From Cordia subcordata (taxonomy: Eukaryota > Streptophyta > Magnoliopsida > Boraginales > Cordiaceae), in NCBI GenBank assembly GCA_028554755.1, contig JAPTOF010000017.1:744001-808000 (forward strand): a stretch of DNA of 64,000 bases, in the 5' to 3' direction. Positions 24,341-35,940 of the stretch are shown here, piece by piece (the stretch's first letter is position 1; the number at the start of each line of letters is the position of its first letter). The notes below the pieces were generated by a model. That model saw only the letters and a list, made by a program, of their open reading frames with translations. It ran no database searches and had not been told where the DNA came from. The translations under genes were made by a program, and so were the position numbers.

Positions 24341-24883
24341 TTCTGCTAGGTCTGGCTTTGTTTTCTCACCCGCTCTTGCCGAATCAAAATTTAAGGCTTT
24401 GATGGCCTAATAAGCTCTATGCTCAAGTTCTACCGATAAGTGACACGCTTTCCCATAAACCAATCTATACGGAGACATACCAATGGGAGTTTTAAAGACG
24501 GTACGGTAAGCCTACAAAGCATCATTTAGCCTAATAGACCAATCTCTCCTATCGGGCCTAACCATTTTCTTTAAAATGTGCTTAATCTCCCTATTGGACA
24601 CCTGTACTTGTCCACTAGTTTGTGGCTGATAAGGAGTAGCTACCTTATGGGTAACCGAATATCTTCTCAACAAGGCCTCTAAAGTCCTTTGGCGAAAATG
24701 CAAACCCCTATCACTAATCAAGACCCTAAGGACTCCAAATCTAGAGAAAATGTTCTCCTTAATGAACTTAACCACTACCCTATGGTCATAAGTGTGTGTG
24801 GGAATTGCCTCTACCCATTTGGACACGTAATCAACGGCCACTAAAATGTATTGGTACCCAAAGGAAGATGGAAATAGACCCAT
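24341..24883 (-). pseudogene. Integrase catalytic core of element B
   Basis: 24512-24883 reads YQYILVAVDYVSKWVEAIPT, ISDRGLHF and TSGQVQVSNREIKHIL, giving the D, D and E positions of the DDE core in order. A stop (TAG in FDV*GIDFMG) at about 24893-24895 cuts it from the H2C2 segment, and another near 24509 precedes the linker to the C-terminus. The core catalytic residues themselves look preserved. Confidence 0.9.
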
Positions 24884-24895
24884 GAAATCTATACC

Positions 24896-26092
24896 CTAAA
24901 CATCAAACAACTCATATGAAAGAATAAGGGATAAAGGCATCATGTTTCTCCTAGAGATGGACCCAGATTGTTGACATCTAAAACACTTTTTACAATACTC
25001 TTGGGCATCCTTAAAAAGAGTGGGCCAAAATAATCCACATTGCAAGACCTTCGTGGTGGTCTTCTTCTCACTAAAATGACCCCCACACCTCTCATCATGA
25101 CACATGCTCAAAACATTCTCAAACTTGTCCTCAGACACACACCGGCGAATCATTTGATCGGCACACACTTTAAAAAGATAGGGATCCTCCCAAAAGAAAT
25201 GCCTAACTTGTGCTAGAAACCTATCTTTTTCTCTCTTCTCCCAATGGGAAGGAAAATGCCCTGTGCCAAGATAATTGACAATATAAGCAAACAAAGATGT
25301 GTGATGAGAGATGGCAAACAATTGCTCATCAGGGAATGAATCATGAAAAGGAGATGGATCACTAGAAGACTCACTAACAAGACAGGAAAGATGATCTGCA
25401 ACTAAATTTTCTTTACCCTTCTTATCCCGAATTTCGATGTCAAACTCTTGAAGAAGGAGCAACCACCTAATCAAGTGGGGCTCAGATTCTTTCTTAGACA
25501 ACAAATACTTCAATGCCGCATGATTGATGTAGACAATCACTTTGGACCCTAGAATGTATGACCTAAACTTGTCAACGGAGAAGACTATTGCTAGAAGCTC
25601 TTTTTCCATGGTGGTATAGTTCTTTTGAGCTTCATCAAGAGTATTATTAGCATAGTACACAACATGGGGCAACTTATCCTTCCTTTGACCTAAAACAGCT
25701 CCTATCGCATAATCGGATACATCGCACATAACCTCTAATGGGAGACTATAGTTAGGTGGTTGGACAATCGGGGATGTAGACAATAAAGATTTAAGCCTAT
25801 TGAAAGCCCTAACACAATCATTATCAAAGTCAAAAGGGACATCTTGTGCTATGAGCCTAGACAAGGGACGTGCAATATGGCTAAAATCCTTAATGAATCT
25901 ACCGTAGAATATTGCATGTCCTAGAAAAGATCTAACGTCCTTGACACACTTAGGAATAGGCAACTTTTCAATTAATTCTACCTTAGCTGGGTCAACTTGA
26001 ATACCACTAGATGAAACTATATAACCCAACACTATCCCTCTTTGCACCATGAAGTGGGATTTCTCCCAACTCAACAATAAATTCTTCTCCAC
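24896..26092 (-). pseudogene. RT thumb, RNase H and H2C2 zinc finger of element B
   Basis: Longest open frame in the window, 398 codons. In order: RT end ([38 protein letters not shown]), RNase H ([53 protein letters not shown]) and the integrase zinc finger ([16 protein letters not shown]...CKKCFRCQ). It begins just after a TGA at 26093-26095 in the RT and ends at the TAG before integrase, so it is a remnant of the Pol frame, not an independent gene. Confidence 0.92.
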
Positions 26093-27100
26093 ACATCAGT
26101 CCAAGACTAAAGAGAGGTGACTCAAGCACTCTTCAAAACTATCACCAAAGATTGAGAAATCATCCATGAATATCTCTAAATGCCTCTAAATCATGTCACT
26201 TATAATGGCCATCATACACCTCTGGAAACTAGCTGGGGGATTACAAAGACCGAAGGACATTCTCCTATAGGCAAAAGTGCCATAGGGACAAGTAAAGGTG
26301 GTCTTCTCCTAGTCCTTGGGAAACACGAGGATCTAATTATAACCCGAATAGCCATCTAGAAAACAATAGTAGCTACACCCAACTACTCTATCTAAGATCT
26401 GGTCTAGAAAAGGCAATGGGAAATGATTCTTTCTAGTTTTGGAGTTGAGCTTCCTATAATTAATACAAACTCTCCATCTCGTGGAAGTACGTGTATAGAT
26501 AAGCTCTTCTCTCACATTCTCAACAACCGTGATCTCGGACTTCTTAGAGACGACTTGAACCGGGCTAACCTACTCACTATCAGAGATCGAATAAATAATG
26601 CCTGCATCTAAAAGCTTAATGACCTCTTTCTTAACTACTTCGCTCATGTGTGGATTTAGCCTTATTTGCATCTCCCTAGAAGGAATGGCTCCATCCTCAA
26701 GGTGAATAAGATGCATGCAAACCGAAGGGTCTGTAGCTCTCAAATCATCAATTTTCCACCCTATGGCCTTCCTATGTTTCCTAAGAACCTTTAAGAGATG
26801 CCCCTTGTGCTTAATAGAGAGATCGGAACCTATGATGACCGGAAGGGTCTCACTATGACCTAGGAATGCATACTTCAAATGATTGAGAAGGGGTTTGAGC
26901 TCTAAAAAAGAGCTAGGCTCAACCAAGGGGGACTCAACCTTAACATCATCAACGGGGACGTCATTAGAATCAAGACTAGAAGGATTAACCTCAAGTGACT
27001 TATCAATAAAAGAATGCTTAACTATAGAGGTAAAGGTTATACACTTCCGCTCTAAGTTCTCCAAATCAAAGCTAGATAACAATTTCTCAAATTTCCTCAA
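26093..27100 (-). pseudogene. Reverse transcriptase N-terminal half of element B
   Basis: 26570-27100 has LNHLKYAFLGHSETLPVIIG, KHRKAIGWKIDDLRATDPSV and KKEVIKLLDAGIIYSISDSE, diagnostic of Athila-like RT. 26333-26515 continues with RWRVCINYRKLNSKTRKNHF. Between 26333 and 26093 the palm is readable across stops, including the active-site motif EIFMDDFS near 26155-26175. Stops at several conserved positions make it inactive. Confidence 0.9.
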
Positions 27101-27109
27101 TTATTCTCC

Positions 27110-27570
27110 ATCGGTCATAGTCCTCTTTACAAGGTCCTCGACACACGAATCAATCACATCCACCCTAAAGCACTCTTCTCCATCATCCCCTCCTTCTATA
27201 CTAACTCTAATCACCATCTCGACAACCTTCATAGTGGACCTCAAATTCCCAAATTTCATCTCAATAACCCCGACCTATAATGAATAATGGCATCTGCGAT
27301 GGCAAAGTAGGGCTGACCTAGAAGAACAGGTGTAGAATGTTTAGAGTCATGTCTCGAATCCATATCTAACACTATAAAGTCAACAGGGTACACAAACTCA
27401 CCTACCTGGACCATAACGTCCTCTATCACACCCCTAGGTCTACACTAGGACCTATTAGCTAGCTAAAGAGTAACATGTGTAGGGGACAACTCACCTAGAC
27501 CTTGTTGTTGATAGACGGAGTAGGGAATGCGATTTACACTGGACCTTAAATCTAACAATGTGTAATCAAT
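27110..27570 (-). pseudogene. Aspartic protease region of element B
   Basis: The active-site loop reads LLDLRSSVNRIP (about 27520-27560) where element A has LLDLGSSVNLIP, so the catalytic D-L-G has become D-L-R, which should abolish activity. Downstream, 27290-27430 reads VQVGEFVYPVDFIVLDMDSR and LLGQPYFAIADAIIHY, the usual second half. Frame interruptions are present. Confidence 0.75.
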
Positions 27571-28107
27571 CTAGGTTTCACGGATCTTACAAGGAATAGT
27601 GAAGGCTTTGGGGTGACTCATCTTGGGCGGAAGGCCCAAAGTACAAATACTACTCATCTTCTCCGTAAGCCTCACCTTCTGAGGAATGTTTGATGACCTA
27701 TGCTTCTTTGTACAAAGATCCTCAAAGAACTTAGAATAGGAGGGAATGGAAAGGATCGCATCTATCAAAGGAAGATTGACCTTAAGGTCCTTAAGATGCT
27801 CTAAAACCTTGAAAAACCTAGAATCCTCACTAGGTGTAGGCCTTTCTAAAGTAGATAGGAAAGGAACTCTAGACACATAGGAGTCATTAATCGGCTCTTT
27901 TCCCTCCCGATGTGGGCAGGAAGTACTACTTTCTCCATGGTCTCTAGTAGGCTCCTCTCTCTCAACAGGACCCTCTCTAGAATTTTGTTCAACAGGGCTA
28001 CTATATGATGCTCTAAACTCAGAAGGACTACAAGGTGCAGGCACTGCAAAGTCAACTCCTACCCTATTATCCACTACCCTACCACTCCTAAGAGCGGTGA
28101 CGGCCAT
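27571..28107 (-). pseudogene. Gag-protease linker of element B
   Basis: 178 residues. The N-terminal part has TALRSGRVVDN, the conserved start of the linker in Athila polyproteins. An acidic low-complexity stretch with REEPTRDHGESSTS follows, then FKVLEHLKDLKVNLPLIDAI, PSYSKFFEDLCTKK and KVRLTEKMSSIC just before the protease. It aligns with 5041-5421 in element A. Confidence 0.88.
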
Positions 28108-28109
28108 AG

Positions 28110-29550
28110 CCTGGACCTAAGGGGGATACGTGGTATCGATGGAGGAACAGGACTAGACTATAGGGTTCACCTCCGGCTGAGAAGGCAATTTCCTGGGATC
28201 TCTAGCACTCAATTGTGTAGCAATCTGTCCTAATTGAGACGGGGATAAATAACATGATAAAAACCTAGGGGATATTAAAGATGGGGTCGCTGCTGAGGTG
28301 GAACCTGAGGATGTGAATTAGACTCATGCTAGCTTTGTCTCCAAGAAAATTTTGGGTTGTCCCTCCAACCCGGATTGTATGTGGTTGAGTATGGATTATA
28401 CTAATAAGAATAACCTTGTGTGGCACACACTTGCTCTTTAATGAATTCAGGAAATTGAGATAGGGTAAGATGTGGTCTTATGAGATGACTCGGAACACAA
28501 TGCATAAACTTCAACAACTAAAGGGGTGAAGGAAGAACCTATAGAACTAGTCCTATGAAGGAGACAAAGAAATGAATTGATCTAGCTTATTTGTCAAAGC
28601 CTCAACCTTAACGGGTAAATCTAAAGAAACTCCAACCTCACTAACATTTCTCTTGTTGCCTCCCCAATTAGACCTTTCCATGGCAAAATTTTGAAAAGAA
28701 TTTTCAGCCATCATTTCTATTTTCTCCCATGCCTCAGTTGGTCTCAAAAGATAAAAGCCACCATCGGAGGTAGCATTGACCATCATTCTATTTTATTCAT
28801 TTAAGCCTCGAAAAAAATATTGCATTGGGTCATGATTGTCGTACCCGTGGTATGGACATTGTCTAAGAAGATCCTTGATCCTCTCCCAAGCCTCATGAAA
28901 GGATTCTAGATTATATTGGGAGAAAGTCATAATGGCAGTCCTAAGGTCGGCCGTCTTGGCCATGGGATAAAATTTTTGAAAGAACTTGGATTGAAGCTCG
29001 GCCCATGTAGTAATACAACTATTAGGTAAGGAATGTAGCCAAGCCCTAGCCTGTCCTTAAGAAAGATAGAAAACAATCTTAGACGTATAACCTCTTGAGA
29101 GATATTTGGGACATGGAAAGTGGAACTCATCTCAACAAAATCAGTAATATACTCTAGAGGATTCTCATTGCTTCTCCCTTTGAAAGAAGGAAGCATGGCC
29201 AACATATTAGGCTTAATGTCGAAGTTCGTCTCCCCCAAACCCGGAATTTGAATAGCCAAATTAGGCTCAAAGGCCTCGGGGAGAAAGAATTACCTAAGAG
29301 TGGGTTCCTCATTTATGGGTGGATCCGGTCTACGCGGCTCTTGTCTAAAATGATCTTGGGCTTGATGCTCAAGGTGATCATGAGGTGGAATGGGATTCAT
29401 TGGGGGATTGGGAGGATTAGGAGGATCATTGGGATCGGCCATCTCCTCAAGAAGAACTCCTAAATTCCTAAAATGTTTAGCAATTTTATTGGGTTCAGGA
29501 TTAAGAGGAACTAAGGGATTTCTAAGGGATCTCCTACCAAGCATGCACAA
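28110..29550 (-). pseudogene. Gag of element B (frameshifted)
   Basis: From the PBS side: 29290-29550 starts with GRRSLRNPLVPLNPEPNKIA and contains a proline/asparagine-rich stretch. 28927-29259 is the capsid-like part (LPSFKGRSNENPLEYITDFV). 28553-28786 has SDGGFYLLRPTEAWEKIEMM. Near 28330-28400 the frame reads NPGWRDNPKFSWR, a hallmark of Athila Gag. Frames change between segments (about 29280, 28900, 28540). Confidence 0.88.
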
Positions 29551-29799
29551 ACTATCCTAACTCCGGCTACTTCAACCCCCAAAAACTTCAATCTTTCTAA
29601 AACTATAGCAAATAAACCACAACCCTAGAAAGTCTACTAAAAATAAAGACAAAAGCTGAATTAAATAACAAGAACTAAAGCAAGATAATACAAATAATAA
29701 ACAAAATAAGCAAAAATGAAACAAACTATAAAGGAAAAGCAAGAAAACAAGAAAAGCAACTACCAAAACACACAAACAAAGAATGCAAACCACTGTGCC

Positions 29800-29817
29800 T
29801 CCCCGGCAATGGTGTCA
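29800..29817 (-). other. Primer binding site of element B (tRNA-Asp type)
   Basis: The minus strand reads TGACACCATTGCCGGGGA followed by GGCAC, matching the tRNA-Asp-type PBS with two or three changes; 6 bases from the LTR start at 29824. Confidence 0.85.
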
Positions 29818-30166
29818 AGAACTTGATGCGTCTCTCAAATGCAAGCTCTAAAGACCTGCAAGTGCACGGATCGATGCAATGTAGTGTGTGCGATAATGGG
29901 TGTCGAACTAAAGGGAGGGTATGTTGTGAAATGGATTCTGCGTGTGTGTTCTAGAGTGTGCCAAAAAAAAAAAAGAAACCTAAACTATCTATTTTTGGGA
30001 TTTTGAATTTTTAATGGACGGGAGCTCTATCTAAAATGAATTAAACTAAACTATGGGAATGGAAATTAGGGGACAAGCTAATTTAGAAGAACTAATAAAT
30101 GGAAAGGTATTGGGGTGATATCTACTTGTTAATAGGTGATCCTAGATTCTAATACTATGGGATTAC

Positions 30167-30247
30167 TGTTAGGATTGTGAGATTTAGGGCATACTAATCC
30201 TAACAATCTCCCATTTGCAGAAGTAATCTTTAGTGCAAGTGGGAGTT
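30167..30247. repeat. Folded-back extra end of copia 1
   Basis: Inside the left target duplication and before the true 5' LTR: 10 bases of LTR start (TGTTAGGATT, 30167-30176), then an inverted copy of the PPT/LTR-start junction (30177-30213), then a direct copy of the last 34 internal bases with the PPT (30214-30247), then the LTR at 30248. All three pieces match 37631-37702. Confidence 0.92.
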
Positions 30248-32132
30248 TGTTAGGATTAGTATGCCCTAAATCTCACTTGTACATGACATTTTGGATATGA
30301 AACAATGTATAATCATATTTTTGTTAAATGGCATTATGAGTTTCTTACATATAATCTCTGTTATGTTTTATCGATGCATGTATGAAGGTCCTTTGACTTG
30401 CACTAATGACTTGGGTGCGCAGTGAGGCTGGACGCACAGTAGGTTCAAGTCTAGATTTAGTCACGTCATAAATTGAATCCATAACCAAATAGTAGTGTTG
30501 GGCACTCTACTTTGATAAGGTTATATTGAGTAAGTCTCCTCTTTGAGGTGATCTACCTAGGTCATTGGAGGACTTTCTGGATTTGTCTCAATTGTACGTG
30601 TGTCACGTATTGGATAGGACCATTGTGAGTATGTTTTCTAGCGACGTACTATCAAAGAAAGAAAACAAGACACTCACTGCTACTAAATGATCATTGCTCC
30701 TAATCTTGAGTATATGTGGATGAACTAATGAAGTTAGGGTTTAGTACTTTGATTCACTGTGGGTGAGATCTTATTTTATTAGGATCAACGACCTTGTGCA
30801 TTGAGTGCTAAGTTCTAATTAATTAGAACATGCATATGCAAAAATGGAATCTATGTGCCCCTTTGGGATTGTCCAAATTTATCATCCGAATCTAGATCTA
30901 GTGATACTACCTTTATAGGTGTGTCGGTCATATGGCTTGAGGGTCACTCCCGAGATCAAGAGATTCCATGACCAAGGATGGTTGGCAATAGGACAAGAAA
31001 CCCAATGGAAAAAAAGATACAGCTAAGGAGGTGATAGTACACAGGCCAAAGGACCGATCTTAGCTGTGGGTATACATAGAGGGGCATTATGGTCAGTTAT
31101 TTAGTAGGTCAAAGACAAAGTTCACATTCTTTTGTGATAAGCTTTTGGGTAATGACAATTATTCTTGGAGTGCAACTTTGATCTTATGGTGGAATTGATC
31201 GAAGTTAAAAATAATTATTATGTCGCCTAGATCGGGCAAGGATATTTTTAATTATTTTTGGAAGCCAATGATAATTGTGTCTTCTTGGTCCCTTCCCTAG
31301 TTGAAATGACTTTGAGAGAGTAATCTTGAAAGAGCAAATTCCATATTGTGGTAGTAGCCTTATTGGGCCAAAGCTTGAAATTGGGTTTGGGCTTTCTTTA
31401 GAGTCCAAGATAACCTAATTGGGCTAGAATGGTTTCCTATTGGGCTTGGGCCTTCACTATGTGTTGGACTTAGATAATGGGCTTGGCCTAAGTCTTCCAA
31501 GACAAGTGGACAACTTGCAAAATACTACAAAAACAAGTGGACAACTTGCACAAGTCTTCCAAGACAAGATTGACAAGTTTCAAAAAGGAAATACTATATG
31601 GAAATTTTCTCCCACATTGAAAGTTTAGCAACTTTAGATGCCAAGGTTCTCTCTATAAATAGACAAGACCCTACACCTTTTATGCATTCCACTTTGTAGT
31701 TGATTTCTTCCTTTTTGGCAAGAAAATACTATAACACATAGTACACACTTATTGTGTGATTTTTGCTCTAGTTTTTCAAGAGCATATTACTTTGCTTCTT
31801 CCTACACAAGAGGCTATTCTCTCAAGATAAGTCTCTTTCATCATAGGGAAGAAGACTAGGGAGTTGCTTATTGTGACACTCTTATAGCAAATTTTGGTGG
31901 CCTTGTTCGTGAACGGGAACAAAGCTTGTAGCCGGTTTTAGCTTCATCAAAGGCCCCACGCTTCAAGAGGTTAGCTTTATATATTTTTGCAAGCATTAGT
32001 TATATTCTATATGTTCTTGAGCATGTTCTTGTGTGTGTAATGTGGCTATTTTATTTTCCTAGCATGTTTTCTTAGTTATAATTTAGAAAATATGGACTTG
32101 GATACCCCACACTTAATAATATCGATCCTACA
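30248..32132 (+). repeat. 5' LTR of copia 1
   Basis: 1885 bp, TGTTAGGATTAG...GATCCTACA. Almost identical to 37665-39563, which has a short extra stretch near 38868-38890. TATA box TATAAATAG at 31655-31663. Contains short repeats of GACAAGTGGACAACTTGCA around 31500-31550. Confidence 0.95.
31655..31663 (+). promoter_or_regulatory. TATA box of copia 1
   Basis: TATAAATAG within TCTCTATAAATAGACAAG; same sequence in the 3' LTR at 39085-39093. It lies about 480 bases before the LTR end, consistent with a U3 promoter and a transcript starting inside the LTR. Confidence 0.7.
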
Positions 32133-32147
32133 ATTGGTATCAGAGCT
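32133..32147 (+). other. Primer binding site of copia 1 (tRNA-iMet)
   Basis: ATTGGTATCAGAGC follows the LTR end directly; TGGTATCAGAGC is complementary to the 3' end of plant initiator tRNA-Met, the standard copia primer. Confidence 0.9.
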
Positions 32148-33749
32148 TAGACTCACACACAACATGCTTAGACTATGCAAGAATATTGTATTTGCACAAA
32201 TATATATTAGTCATCTTGTGAGTGGAAAGATTAGGAAATCTTGTATATGCAGGTAATATAAAATCCCCTTGATGGTTCGTATGTATGCATGAGAGATTTT
32301 CGTGTACGGTCAACAAAGCTTGGCCATAGGCGATTTCATGTATAAAATATTCCTGGTTATTGCTTTTAGTTTCATTTAAAAGAAGCATAGGATGTTTTGA
32401 TATCCTTGTAATGTTTCTTTATGAAGCTTGTATTAGCAATTGCAAAGTGTATTATTGTAATCTTTGAAGACCAAGGAGAAAAACAAGAAAAATAGCATAT
32501 AGGAATACTCTACCTGGTAAGCAAGCTAGACGACTGGGTGGACTTAGCCGGTCGACCGGCTACTCCAGAGAGCAAAAAAAAAAAAATTCCTAAAGCAATT
32601 GGAGCCGGTCGACCGGCTCTTATTGACGGTCGACCGGCTGAGGCAGAAAAAACTACTATGTGTGCTGTTTTTGTTGAAGATTACAGGGAGTCATCAAAGA
32701 GGGATTCTAACATATTTTTGGTGGATATTTATAGTGCATTGATATATGGTTTTAACATATTTGCATTAGCATGATTGCCACCTAGAAATATGTCCACTCA
32801 TTAGGGTTTATAAAAATTAGTCATACATATGAGTTGATTCTCAAAGATAGTTAAGTTTATGAGAATGGCTTAGACAAGAGAATTACAAGCGGCTATGTCT
32901 AAAGATGCCATGAGATCTCATGACAACATTAAAAGAACTTAACTTGAGATTTACATGTATATATATCAACCTAAGGGTCTATGCACCGGATATAGGTAAG
33001 AGATCTATTGTGATATTGCAATGTTTTAGTAACAAAAAGGGATTTACATATATCCAAAATGTGTTTAGATCTAAAACAAAGCAAGAATATCAAAGGAAAC
33101 CCTTAAGTTAAAATATTGAGTGGGAGAGGGACTGAAATACCCCACGACTTTCCATATCCAATTCACGTTAGTGATAAATGTCATTAACTTCCCAACGGAA
33201 GGTGACATTTTGTCTAGATTTAACAAGGTGAAACATAAAATGTTTATTCAAAAGGGTGTTAGTAAGTTCGCCATCCCATCGATGGAGTTCTTCACTAAAG
33301 ATCGCCTTACGTAACATTGATTAAAGTCACTACCCTATCGGAGGGCTTAAATCAAGAATGTTTTGGGGAATAAACATTTGGAATGGGTGTACACTCAACT
33401 TAAATAGTAGGTTCGGCTATCCTATCGATAGAGTTCGCTACCGGATTTAAGAAGCCAAACAAAATAGTGATTGAATTATTCAATTGGATCATATCCAGAT
33501 AATTGTTAATTCAAATAAGTGGTGGCACTTAACTTAACATTCATAAGTTCGGCCATCCCATCGGTGGAGTTCTTATGAGGATGTTGAGACACTGTTACAT
33601 CGAGTAGTTTAAAGGGTTGATCTGCTCAAAGGCAAATGATGTAAAAAGTACTCATAAGTTTTATTTCCAAAGATAGCATACATATTATACATGCATCAAT
33701 TTTGTACTCATAAATTAATTATGATTATATTGTTGTTTCCAGAAAAAAT
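32148..33749 (+). other. Long untranslated leader of copia 1
   Basis: 1.6 kb between PBS and gag with no conserved ORF. It holds three GGTCGACCGGCT motifs (32546-32640), two of them perfect 16-bp palindromes, and three 10-bp palindromes centred on ATCGAT or ATCGGT (33276, 33422, 33558), each followed by AGTTC. Copia 2 has the same leader at 50939-52530. Confidence 0.75.
32546..32640. repeat. Three GGTCGACCGGCT motifs in the copia 1 leader
   Basis: AGCCGGTCGACCGGCT occurs exactly at 32546-32561 and 32603-32618, and a third copy starts ACGGTCGACCGGCT at about 32626. The surroundings are AT-rich. The same 16-mer occurs in gypsy LTRs at 16529, 60088 and 60604. Confidence 0.92.
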
Positions 33750-34720
33750 GTCTTTGTTCAGTCCATTAGCTACAATTCTCAAAGAGCACAAGCTCACTGG
33801 ACCGAATTTTGTGGACTGGGAACGAAACTTAGACATAGTACTCACTGCAGAAGAGTGCAAGTATGTCCTAACAACTCCTTGTCCTGTTGTGAGGGCTAAC
33901 TCTTCTGAAACCCAAAAAGATGCTGAGGCAAAATGGCAGAAAGCCAATAGTATGGCCAAGTGCTATATGATGGCTTCTATGTTAGATATTTTGCAGAGCA
34001 AGCATCATCATATGGAAACTGCAAAAGAAATCATGACCTCACTGTCTCGTATGTTTCTTTGATAAGAGCAGGCCCGCAATGCAAGGTGCTCTTAGAGAAA
34101 TTATGAATCAAAGGATGGCAGAAGGAGCATCTATCAGGGAGCATATGCTCAAAATGATGGATTGCTTCAATACTGCTGAGATCCTAGGAGCAAACATAGA
34201 TGAACAATCAAAGGTAGACATGATTTTAGAGACTCTACCGTCATCTTATACTCAGTTCAAGCTTAATTATAATATGAGTAAGATGAACATGGATATGATG
34301 GAATTAATGAAAGAGCTCCTAGCTGCAAAAACCATAATGAAAAATAAAGGCCACATAAATATGGTTCAAGCATCCACTTCTGGACTTAACCCGAAAGGGA
34401 GAAAGTTCAAAGAAAAGGGGAAGAAAAAACGTGGTCAAGGGAAAAAGAAGAAAAGTGGTGAACAGCCCAGGCAGTTAACAGGTGAAAAGCCCAAGGGCAA
34501 ATGCTTTAAATGTGGCCTAAAAGGACACTGGAAAAAGGATTGCCCGAAGTACTTGGCTCGAGGCCAGAAAGGTACACCTCTTTTGTTCTACATTGAAACC
34601 TGCTTAGTGGTTGATTCTACTGATTCTTGGATTGTAGACTCTGGAGCCACTAACCATATTTGCAATTCTTTGCATTGGTTTCAGGAAATGAAGGAACTAC
34701 TAAAGGGGAGTTTGCTCTGA
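33750..34720 (+). pseudogene. Gag (with protease start) of copia 1, frameshifted
   Basis: Starts at the ATG of MSLFSPLATILKEHKLTG. The first frame runs to 34062 (ends AKEIMTSLSRMFL), then shifts; 34079-34720 continues with GALREIMNQRMAEGASIREH and a lysine-rich tract. Next comes an intact CCHC zinc knuckle, CFKCGLKGHWKKDC (about 34500-34545), and the protease active site WIVDSGATNHIC (about 34630-34665). A second frameshift, one base lost relative to copia 2 near 34700, moves Pol to another frame. Gag packages the RNA; both shifts would prevent a full polyprotein. Confidence 0.92.
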
Positions 34721-35940
34721 GGTTGGGTAATGGAGCAAAAGTATGGGCTGCTGCAATAGGAGGAATGTGCTTAAATTTTCCCTGTAATAGGAAGATATTT
34801 TTGAACAATATTTATTATGTTCCGGATGTACGTAAAAACCTTATCTCTGTTTCACAATTAATATTAGAGGGTTTTTGCATTAATTTCCATTCTGGTGTTG
34901 ATATCAGTAGAGATGGAAATATTATTTGTTCCGGTAGCATGCATGATAATTTGTTCTATATAAAACCTATTACAAACTCACTGCATAATATAGAACAAAC
35001 TAATTCCCATAAAAGGAAGGTTTCTTCGACCAATGATACATATCTTTGGCACCTACGCTTAGGACATATCAGTCTAAAGCGAATTCGGAGATTAGTCGAG
35101 GATGGGCATCTTAGCTTATTAGATCTCGAAGATCTACCTCCGTGTGAATCTTGTCTCAAAGGGAAGATGACTAAACGGTCATTTTCTTCTAAAGGAGAAA
35201 GGGCCAAAGAAGTATTGGAATTGGTTCACACTGATGTGTGTGGTCCTATGAGCAAACCAGCACAAGGAGGTTATGAGTATTTCATTACTTTTACTGATAA
35301 TTACTCTAGGTATGGATATGTATATCTAATGCGATGCAAGTCTGAATCCTTTGAGAAATTCAAAGAGTTCAAAGCTGAGGCAGAGCGGAAATTAGATAAA
35401 CATATCAAAGCCCTTCGGTCTGATCGAGGTGGCGAATACCTCTCAGGTGAGTTTAGAGACTATCTTACACAAGAAGGGATAGTGTCTCAATTGATTGCAC
35501 CAGGGACTCCTCAGCAAAATGGTGTAGCAGAGAGAAGAAATCGTACCCTATTTGATATGGTTAGGTCAATGATGAGTCATGCATCATTACCTTTATCTTT
35601 TTGGGGATATGCCATTGAAACAATGCATACATCTTGAACTTGGTACCATCCAAATCAGTACCTAGGACACCTCAAGAAATGTGGTGGCGTAAGCCTAGTC
35701 TAAATCATCTCCACATTTGGGGTTGTCCAGCTTATGTACTTAATAGTAATGCTTCAAAATTGGAACCAAGATCCGAGTTATGATATTTCATTGGATATCC
35801 TAAGGGAACCAGAGGTGGGATCTTTTATAATCCTAAGGAGCAAAAGGTGTTTATAAGCACCCATGCTAGATACTTAGAGAATGATGAAATGGTCCAGAAA
35901 ACACCAGATTCTGAAGTTGTTCTAGATGAGATTTCACAAG
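34660..35940 (+). pseudogene. Protease end and integrase of copia 1
   Basis: The frame 34660-35637 covers the end of protease, the GAG-pre-integrase zinc finger (LWHLRLGHISLKRIRRL...CESCLKGKMTKRSF) and the DDE core: HTDVCGPM, LRSDRGGEYLSGEF and APGTPQQNGVAERRNRT, so D, D and E are present. It ends in a TGA at 35635-35637 after a one-base change. The C-terminal part continues to 35940 in another frame (CPAYVLNSNASKLEPRSEL) with a stop. Confidence 0.92.

Noticed and set aside
26883..27287. Plus-strand frame of 134 codons (and similar frames at 5302-5562, 3811-4047, 26423-26611)
   Set aside because: Antisense shadows of the minus-strand RT, protease and linker regions of elements A and B; composition is serine/leucine-rich noise without a known domain.
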